Below are positions 47,896 to 52,995 of a DNA stretch of 52,995 nucleotides, piece after piece (the stretch's first letter is position 1; each line of letters begins with the position of its first letter). Under the pieces are notes generated by a model. That model saw nothing but the letters and a program-made list of their open reading frames with translations. It did no database searches and was not told the DNA's origin. The position numbers were made by a program, and so were the translations under genes. This DNA is from JBBSBL01 sp038251325 (GTDB lineage: Bacteria > Actinomycetota > Thermoleophilia > Solirubrobacterales > Solirubrobacteraceae), in contig JBBSBL010000011.1 in the NCBI GenBank assembly GCA_038251325.1, positions 1-52,995 of the forward strand, read 5' to 3'.

Positions 47896-48807
47896 GTGAC
47901 CGCGTGGACGTTCATCGGCGCGCCGCTCGACTCCTCGGGCGCGGATCGCGGCGACGCCCGCGGGGCCGCGGCGCTGCGCGGGGCCGGGATCGCGGAGGGG
48001 GTCGGCGCGCGCGACGCCGGCGATCTCGAGATCGCGATCGACGACTCCGTCCGCGACCCGGCGACCGGCGTCATCGGCTTCGCCCAGGTCGAGGCCGCGA
48101 CCCGCCGCCTGCGCGTCGCGGTGGGCGAGCTCCTCGCCGCCGGCGAGCGCCCGCTCGTCGTCGGCGGCGACTGCACGCTGCTGCCCGGCACGCTCGCCGC
48201 GGCGCGCGACCATGCCGGCAAGCTCGGCCTCGCCTTCGTCGACGGGCACGTCGACGCGCTCGACGGCCGCTCCTCCCCCACCGGGGAGGCCGCCGACATG
48301 GACCTCGCGATCGTGACCGGGCATGGCCCCCCGGCGCTGGCCGGCGCCACCGGCGGCGCAACGATCGTCGCCCCGCGCGACGTCGTCGTGGTCGGCCCGC
48401 GCGGCGACGCCCCTGCCGACGTCGTGCTGCCCCGCGGCGGCGGCGCGGTCAGCGAGGCCGACGTGCTCGATCCGGCGGTGACGCTGATCGACGCCGAGAC
48501 CGCGCTGGCCCGCGGTCCGCGCGCGGTGGGCGCCGAGATCGCGGCGCGGGTCGGCCGCGAGGGGCGCGCGACCTGGCTCCACGTCGACGTCGACGTCCTC
48601 GACGAGGACGTGATGGGGGCGGTGAGCTATCCCCAGCCCGACGGCTTGGAGTGGGACGACCTCGAGGAGCTGCTCGCCCCGCTCGTCGCGATGCCCCGCC
48701 TGCTCGGGGTCGACGTGACCTGCTTCAACCCCGACCTCGACGGCGAGGGCGCCTGCGCGGAGAAGATCGTCGCGGTGCTCGGGCGGGCGCTGGGGCCCGG
48801 CGGCTGA
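47896..48807 (+). CDS. Arginase/agmatinase (ureohydrolase) family protein with altered metal ligand
   Basis: 303 residues from the GTG at 47896; a GTG at 47878 would add six and couple it to the EamA gene. Ureohydrolase landmarks are visible: GAPLDSSGADRGDARGAAALR at the N-terminus, GGDCTLLPG, AFVDGHVDALD (D-x-H-x-D) and WLHVDVDVLDEDVM (D-x-D). The first manganese ligand, His in the usual GGDH, is Cys. The other five ligands are kept. The protein may still bind metal in a changed way or use another metal; calling it arginase would be premature. It ends one base from the convergent mmsA. Confidence 0.82.
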   Translation: MTAWTFIGAPLDSSGADRGDARGAAALRGAGIAEGVGARDAGDLEIAIDDSVRDPATGVIGFAQVEAATRRLRVAVGELLAAGERPLVVGGDCTLLPGTLAAARDHAGKLGLAFVDGHVDALDGRSSPTGEAADMDLAIVTGHGPPALAGATGGATIVAPRDVVVVGPRGDAPADVVLPRGGGAVSEADVLDPAVTLIDAETALARGPRAVGAEIAARVGREGRATWLHVDVDVLDEDVMGAVSYPQPDGLEWDDLEELLAPLVAMPRLLGVDVTCFNPDLDGEGACAEKIVAVLGRALGPGG

Positions 48808-48808
48808 G

Positions 48809-50320
48809 CTACGTCTGCGTCGGGAAGCCGTAGTCCACGCCCGGGGCGCGCTTGGGCCAGCGCTCGGTGACCACCTTCCCGCGCGTGTAGAAGAGCACGC
48901 CCTCGCGCCCGTGGACGTGGAGGTCGCCGAACAGGCTGTGCTTCCAGCCGCCGAAGCTGTAGTAGGCCATCGGCACCGGGATCGGGACGTTGATCCCGAT
49001 CATCCCCGCGCTCGCCCGGCTGCGGAACTCCCGCGCGGCGCCGCCGTCGCTCGTGAAGATCGAGGCGCCGTTGCCGTACTCGTTCGCGTTGACGAGCTCG
49101 AGCGCCGCCTCGAAGGACTCCGCGCGCAGCATCACGAGCAGCGGCCCGAAGACCTCGTCGCGGTAAGCGCTCATCTCGGGGGTCACGTGGTCGAGCACTG
49201 TCGGCCCCACGAAGAAGCCGTCCTCGTGGCCCTCGACGACGAGCCCGCGCCCGTCGAGCGCGACGGTCGCGCCCTCCGCCGAGCCGCGATCCACGTAGTC
49301 CGTCACGCGCCGCTGCGCGTCGCTCGTGACCAGCGGCCCCATCTCGCTCTCCGGGTCGGCGCCGGCGCCGACCTTGAGCGCCTGCGCCCGCTCGACCACG
49401 GCGGCCGCGAGCGCCTCCGCGGTCTCCTCGCCGACGGTGACCACGGCGCTGATCGCCATGCAGCGCTGCCCCGCTGAGCCGAACGCCGCGGAGGCGATCG
49501 CGTCGGCCGCCACGTCGAGGTTCGCGTCGGGCAGCACGACGGCGTGGTTCTTCGCGCCCCCGAGCGCCTGCGCCCGCTTGCCGTGCGCGGTCGCCGTCTC
49601 GTAGATGTGCCGGGCCACCGGCGTCGAGCCGACGAAGGAGACCGCGTCGACCTCGGGGTGGGTGAGCAGGGCGTCCACCGCCACGCGGTCGCCCTGCACG
49701 ACGCTGAAGACGCCCTCGGGCAGCCCCGCCTGCGCCAGCAGCTCGGCCATGAAGACCGACGCCGAGGGGTCCTTCTCGCTCGGCTTGAGCAGGAACGCGT
49801 TCCCGCACGCGATCGCCAGGGGGTACATCCACATCGGGACCATCGAGGGGAAGTTGAACGGGGTGATCCCGACGACGACGCCGAGCGGCTGGCGGTAGCT
49901 CGTCGAGTCCACGCGGGTGGAGATCTGCTCCGAGGCCTCGCCCTTCATCAGGTGGGCGATCCCGCAGGCGAACTCGACGACCTCGAGCCCGCGCTGGACC
50001 TCGCCGCGAGCGTCGTCGACCGTCTTGCCGTGCTCGGAGGTGACGATCTCGGCCAGCTCCCCGGCGCGCGCGGCGAGCAGCTCGCGGTAGGCGAACATCA
50101 CCGCGGTGCGCTTGCTGAGCGACGTCGCGCTCCAGCCGGCGAACGCGTCGCGCGCGGCGCGCAGGGCGCGGTCGACGTCGGCCTCCGAGGCGAATGCCAC
50201 CCGCTTGGTGACCTGGCCCGTGGCGGGGTCGTGGACCTCGCCGAAGCGCTCGGCGGCCTGGTCGGCGCCTCCGGCGATCCAGTGGCCGACGGTGTGCAGG
50301 TCGGTGGAAGCGATGCTCAT
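48809..50320 (-). CDS. mmsA: Methylmalonate-semialdehyde dehydrogenase (CoA-acylating)
   Basis: 503 residues, the family's usual size. It converts methylmalonate or malonate semialdehyde plus CoA and NAD to propionyl- or acetyl-CoA in valine, beta-alanine and inositol breakdown. The start IAGGADQAAERFGEVHDPATGQV and the MMSDH-specific QPLGVVVGITPFNFPSMVPMWMYPLAIACGNAF are clear, with the catalytic Cys in FGSAGQRCMAIS. It lacks the general-base glutamate motif ELGG (here ALGGAKNH), as expected for CoA-acylating enzymes. TAGCGT lies seven bases before the ATG. Confidence 0.94.
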   Translation of the reverse strand: MSIASTDLHTVGHWIAGGADQAAERFGEVHDPATGQVTKRVAFASEADVDRALRAARDAFAGWSATSLSKRTAVMFAYRELLAARAGELAEIVTSEHGKTVDDARGEVQRGLEVVEFACGIAHLMKGEASEQISTRVDSTSYRQPLGVVVGITPFNFPSMVPMWMYPLAIACGNAFLLKPSEKDPSASVFMAELLAQAGLPEGVFSVVQGDRVAVDALLTHPEVDAVSFVGSTPVARHIYETATAHGKRAQALGGAKNHAVVLPDANLDVAADAIASAAFGSAGQRCMAISAVVTVGEETAEALAAAVVERAQALKVGAGADPESEMGPLVTSDAQRRVTDYVDRGSAEGATVALDGRGLVVEGHEDGFFVGPTVLDHVTPEMSAYRDEVFGPLLVMLRAESFEAALELVNANEYGNGASIFTSDGGAAREFRSRASAGMIGINVPIPVPMAYYSFGGWKHSLFGDLHVHGREGVLFYTRGKVVTERWPKRAPGVDYGFPTQT

Positions 50321-50327
50321 CGCGCCA

Positions 50328-50333
50328 ACGCTA
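50328..50333 (-). promoter_or_regulatory. -10 box of mmsA overlapping the upstream stop codon
   Basis: TAGCGT on the minus strand, seven bases before the ATG at 50320; TAG (50333-50331) is the stop codon of the lipoprotein gene. Confidence 0.5.
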
Positions 50334-50777
50334 GCGCCCGACGCACTGCGGGATGCGCAGGACCCGCCAGGCCCGGTCCTCGTCGCGCGCCAGCGGGGTC
50401 GTCTCGCCCGCGAGCGACTGGAGCGCCGTCACCGGATCCCCGCCCCGGCGGGTCAGCGCCAGCGCGGCGAGGGCCGCGCGCTGCTGGCGGCGCACGAGGT
50501 CGACGGTGCTGCGGTAGACCGGCTCGAGCGACGTGGGCGCCTTGAGCCGCTCGAGCTCGGCCAGTCGCGGGGCGACCGCGGCGGTGCCCCCGGCCAGGAA
50601 GCGCGGGATCTGCCGCGCGGCGGTCGGGGTGGGCACCCGCGCGGTGTCCTTCTTCTCCCGCGCGCAGATGTCCCCCGCCTGCTGGCGCAGGTCGGAGGTG
50701 CTCAGCCGCCCGTCGCCCCCGCAGCCGGCGAGGGCCGAGGCGGCCAGCACCGCCGCGAGCGACGCGACGGCCTTCAC
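50331..50777 (-). CDS. Putative lipoprotein, 148 residues
   Basis: The signal peptide VKAVASLAAVLAASALAGC ends in a good lipobox (LAGC), so the protein should be anchored outside the membrane. The mature part is helical, with two cysteines (GDICAREKK and RIPQCVGR) that may form a disulfide, and the segment APRLAELERLKAPTSLEPVYRSTVDLVRRQQRAALAAL, a pattern common in small secreted actinobacterial proteins of unknown function. The GTG overlaps the HAD gene's stop (GTGA, 50774-50777), so it is coupled to that gene. Confidence 0.75.
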   Translation of the reverse strand: MKAVASLAAVLAASALAGCGGDGRLSTSDLRQQAGDICAREKKDTARVPTPTAARQIPRFLAGGTAAVAPRLAELERLKAPTSLEPVYRSTVDLVRRQQRAALAALALTRRGGDPVTALQSLAGETTPLARDEDRAWRVLRIPQCVGR

Positions 50778-51391
50778 GTCAGGTCCACCGCGAGGATGCT
50801 CTCGAGCTCGACGATCGTGTCCGGCGCGCGCACGTGGTGGACGACCGCCATCCCGAGCTCCCGCGCCGGGTCGAGATTGAACGGCAGGTCGTCGACGAAG
50901 ACGCACGCCTCAGGAGGCAGGCCGACCCGCTCGGCGCCCAGCGCGTAGATCTCCGGCGCCGGCTTGCGCATCCCGACCTCGCCGGAGATCACCACGCCGT
51001 CGAAGAGCTCGCCCAGGAGCTCGCGCGGATAGCGGCGGGTGCCCCACGAGTTGGAGACCAGCCCGGTTCGCACGCCGGCGGCGCGCGCCGCCCGCACCGC
51101 GTCGAGCATCGCCGGCTCAGCGACGGAGCCCGCGAACATCCGGTCCACCAGCCCGTCGGGAGCGACGCCGAGGATCGCGGCCAGGCGCGGCTCGAAGTCG
51201 GCCTCGTCCAGGCGGCCCTCCTCGAGGGCGATCAGGCTCTCGCGGGCCGACGGGTCGTGGCGGAACGCATGGCGCAGGCGGTCGGGATCGAGCCCCTCCG
51301 CCGCGCAGAACACGGCGAAGGAGGCGAACAGGTCGGTGGTCAGCACCCCGCCCCAATCGACGAGCAGGCCGCGGCGCTCAGCCGTCGTCAC
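50774..51391 (-). CDS. HAD-superfamily hydrolase
   Basis: 205 residues. Motif I is LLVDWGGVLT: the nucleophile Asp is there, but the acid/base Asp two residues later is Gly. Motif II is GLVSNSWG, motif III the lysine in GMRKPAPEIYAL, and motif IV VFVDDLPFNLDPA. A helical cap covers residues about 20-95. The pattern matches the epoxide hydrolase N-terminal/ACAD10-like subgroup. The start overlaps the last 14 bases of the APH-like gene upstream, so the two are in one operon with the lipoprotein following. Confidence 0.85.
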   Translation of the reverse strand: MTTAERRGLLVDWGGVLTTDLFASFAVFCAAEGLDPDRLRHAFRHDPSARESLIALEEGRLDEADFEPRLAAILGVAPDGLVDRMFAGSVAEPAMLDAVRAARAAGVRTGLVSNSWGTRRYPRELLGELFDGVVISGEVGMRKPAPEIYALGAERVGLPPEACVFVDDLPFNLDPARELGMAVVHHVRAPDTIVELESILAVDLT

Positions 51392-52466
51392 GCGTCACCC
51401 GGACGGCGCGGTCCGCGAGCTCGAGCACGCCGTCACCGAAGGAGCGCAGGAACGGGTCGTCGGTGCTCCCGGCGATCGCCCGCTTGTAGTTGCCCTCCAT
51501 GAAGACGATCGACTTCCACAGCGCCAGCGCCATGTACCAGCGCAGCTCGCGCATCGAGCGCCCGGAGGCCGCCTCGTAGCGCGCGATGAGCTCCTCGCGT
51601 CGCGGGAAGCCCTCCTGCCGGGTGACCGCCGAGAGCTCGAACATCCCGAGCGGCGGATCCTCGCGGTCGACCCACAGGGTGCACAGGTAGCCGACGTCGG
51701 CGAGCGGGTCGCCGATCGTCGCCATCTCCCAGTCGAAGATCGCGGTCAGGCGGGCCGGCGCGCCGGCGGCGAGCATGGTGTTGCCCAGGCGGTAGTCGCC
51801 GTGGACGATCGTCGCCTCTCCGGACTCCGGCCGGTTGGCTGCGAGCCAGCCGCCGACCTCCTCGACGGCGGGGATCTCGCGCGTGCGGTTGTGCTCCCAC
51901 AGGCCGGTGAAGCGGCGCAGCTGGCGCTCGAGGTAGCCGGTCGGCTTGCCGAAGCCCTCCAGGCCGGCGGCCTCCCAGTCCACGGCATGGACCTCGACGA
52001 GCGCGTCCACGAGCTCCTCGCCGATCCGGCGCTTCTCGGCGGGCGAGTCGAGCGGCGGCGGAACCTCCGCGGTGATCACCTCGCCGTGGACGCGCTCCAT
52101 GACGTAGAACGGCGCCCCGATGACCGCGAGGTCGTCGCCCGTGGCCAGGATCCGGGGCGTCCGCGCCGGCGTTCCTTCCAGCGCGGTGAGCAGCCGGGCC
52201 TCGCGCAGCACGTCGTGGGCGCTCGGCGGCAGCGGCCCGCGGGGCGGCCGGCGCAGGATGAGCTCGGTGCCGTCCTCCCGGCTGATCAGGTAGGTGACGT
52301 TCGAGTGCCCATCGCCCACGGGGGCGGCCTGGAGCGCGCCGGAGCCGAGCCCGTGGGCGTCGAGGAAGGCGACGAGCGGCTCGACGACGAGGAGCGGCTG
52401 GCGCTCGTGTGCGGCGGCCGCCTCGTGGCTGGCGACGATGTCGTCCGGCGCGATCGCGTGGCCCAT
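51378..52466 (-). CDS. APH-like phosphotransferase (ACAD10/11 type)
   Basis: 362 residues. The aminoglycoside-phosphotransferase kinase fold is complete: GDGHSNVTYLISREDGTELILRRPP for nucleotide binding, YVMERVHGEV at the hinge, the catalytic loop IVHGDYRLGNTML and the metal site IFDWEMATIGDPLADVGYL. The DWE-xx-xxGDP-xxD-xG-Y segment and overall length match the domain that in animal ACAD10/11 phosphorylates 4-hydroxyacyl-CoA. Drug resistance is unlikely. TAGGCT lies eight bases before the ATG, and a divergent deacetylase-family gene shares the promoter region. Confidence 0.87.
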   Translation of the reverse strand: MGHAIAPDDIVASHEAAAAHERQPLLVVEPLVAFLDAHGLGSGALQAAPVGDGHSNVTYLISREDGTELILRRPPRGPLPPSAHDVLREARLLTALEGTPARTPRILATGDDLAVIGAPFYVMERVHGEVITAEVPPPLDSPAEKRRIGEELVDALVEVHAVDWEAAGLEGFGKPTGYLERQLRRFTGLWEHNRTREIPAVEEVGGWLAANRPESGEATIVHGDYRLGNTMLAAGAPARLTAIFDWEMATIGDPLADVGYLCTLWVDREDPPLGMFELSAVTRQEGFPRREELIARYEAASGRSMRELRWYMALALWKSIVFMEGNYKRAIAGSTDDPFLRSFGDGVLELADRAVRVTRDDG

Positions 52467-52474
52467 GGCGCGGA

Positions 52475-52484
52475 AGCCTAGAGT
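52475..52484. promoter_or_regulatory. Overlapping divergent leaderless promoters
   Basis: AGCCTAGAGT holds TAGGCT on the minus strand (52480-52475), eight bases before the ATG at 52466, and TAGAGT on the plus strand (52479-52484), seven bases before the GTG at 52492. They share the central TA. Confidence 0.55.
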
Positions 52485-52491
52485 CCCGCCG

Positions 52492-52995
52492 GTGCTGCTC
52501 GTCGTCCACCACGAGGACTGCCTGGCCCACGACACCGGGGAGGGGCTCTTCGAGGCCGGGCCGCACCCCCTGATCGCCGATCCCGAGCCCCATCCCGAGA
52601 GTCCGCGGCGGCTGCGCAACGTCCGCTCGGCGCTCGAGCGCGGGCCGCTGGCCGACGCGCTCGAGTGGCGCGCGGCGCGCCCGGCGGGGCGCAGCGCGCT
52701 CGAGCGAGTCCATTCCGCGGCCCATGTCGACCGCGTGGAGGGGCTCGCGGAGCTCGACGGCGTGACCGCGATCGGCGAATCGTCGACGTTCGCCTCGCAG
52801 CGCACGCCCGCCGCCGCCCGCGCGGCGGCTGGGTGCGCGCTCGACGCGCTCGACGCGGTGCTCGACGGAGTCGCCCCGTTGACCTACGCCCTCGCCCGGC
52901 CGCCGGGCCACCACGCCGGCCCAGCGTCGATCGACGCCTACAGCGTCTGAACCACCCTGGCGCTCGCCGCGCCGCGGGCGCTCGACCGCGGCGCC
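52492..52995 (+). pseudogene. Histone deacetylase/acetoin-utilisation family gene, interrupted by TGA and cut by the window end
   Basis: The frame from GTG 52492 encodes LLVVHHEDCLAHDTGEG, HPESPRRLRNVRSALE and LARPPGHHAGP, the start, HPE motif and active-site His-His pair of class II deacetylase-like amidohydrolases. At codon 153 (52948-52950) a TGA follows IDAYSV. The same frame then reads TTLALAAPRALDRGA, which continues the family pattern (the N-N-x-A-x-A-A helix) to the window edge. A 152-residue product would lack the zinc ligands. Either the gene is broken by a nonsense change or there is a local sequence error; the -10 box at leaderless distance says it was a real gene. Confidence 0.7.

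Noticed and set aside
51378..52466. Aminoglycoside resistance gene
   Set aside because: The APH fold is clear, but the length, the GDPLADVGYL context and the coupled HAD gene fit the ACAD10/11-type kinase, not drug phosphotransferases.
1..52995. Toxin-antitoxin, restriction, CRISPR, prophage or insertion-sequence elements
   Set aside because: No array-like short repeats, transposase motifs, integrase, methyltransferase or paired small toxin-like genes were found; small hypotheticals have no such signatures.

Overview
The window is a contiguous chromosomal segment of a very G+C-rich bacterium (about three quarters G+C by eye, strong G/C bias at third codon positions). The gene content points to Actinomycetota: a NucS/EndoMS mismatch endonuclease, an E2-E1 type 2-oxoglutarate dehydrogenase (KGD/OdhA-like), a DUF3817 membrane protein, WHG-type TetR and frequent GTG starts. 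The mix with GGDEF/HD-GYP signalling and many small lineage-specific proteins suggests class Thermoleophilia (Solirubrobacterales-like); that placement is an inference. Genes are packed on both strands, and no intergenic gap exceeds about 130 bases. I see no rRNA, tRNA, CRISPR, insertion sequence, prophage or attachment site.

Layout. 1-4.1 kb: 3' part of a TPP enzyme, then a divergent aldehyde dehydrogenase / covalent-FAD amine oxidase pair sharing a 19-bp promoter. 4.1-8.1 kb: galactokinase, an MMPL transporter and its divergent TetR regulator. 8.1-14.2 kb: nucS (no in-frame stop as sequenced), a beta-propeller lipoprotein, enoyl-CoA hydratase, a membrane GGDEF-HD-GYP protein, YjbQ and an alkyltransferase-like protein. 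14.3-18.6 kb: a 1440-residue 2-oxoglutarate dehydrogenase fusion with two lipoyl domains. 18.6-31.6 kb: Nudix, AGPS-like flavoprotein, KPR-like reductase, Ppx/GppA, glyoxalase-like genes, pyruvate kinase, three MBL-fold proteins and metF. 31.6-38.6 kb: MFS, MOSC, a PLP decarboxylase, YccF, YgjP-like peptidase, ferritin-like and cupredoxin proteins, GNAT. 38.7-47 kb: citrate synthase, dcd, PfkB kinase, quinone oxidoreductase, DEAD helicase, cyclophilin, aldehyde dehydrogenase. 47-53 kb: EamA transporter, arginase-like protein, mmsA, lipoprotein, HAD, APH-like kinase and a deacetylase-family gene interrupted by TGA.

Central carbon metabolism is well represented (pyk, gltA, the 2-oxoglutarate dehydrogenase fusion, mmsA, enoyl-CoA hydratase), with detoxification and redox genes between, as expected for an ordinary chromosomal backbone rather than an island.

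The most striking window-wide signal is promoter architecture. About half of all genes carry a TANNNT -10 hexamer 6-8 bases before the start codon, the arrangement of leaderless mRNAs, and they lack a Shine-Dalgarno. The few genes with a clear Shine-Dalgarno (gltA, the ferritin-like gene, an aldehyde dehydrogenase, the SnoaL-MBL fusion) mostly have their -10 about 27-35 bases upstream. Three divergent pairs compress both leaderless promoters into 19-25 bp with overlapping -10 boxes, and three genes use the upstream gene's TAG stop as the first half of their -10. I did not find a convincing wholly new multi-gene system; the promoter architecture, the full-length oxoglutarate dehydrogenase fusion and several altered active sites are the best leads.
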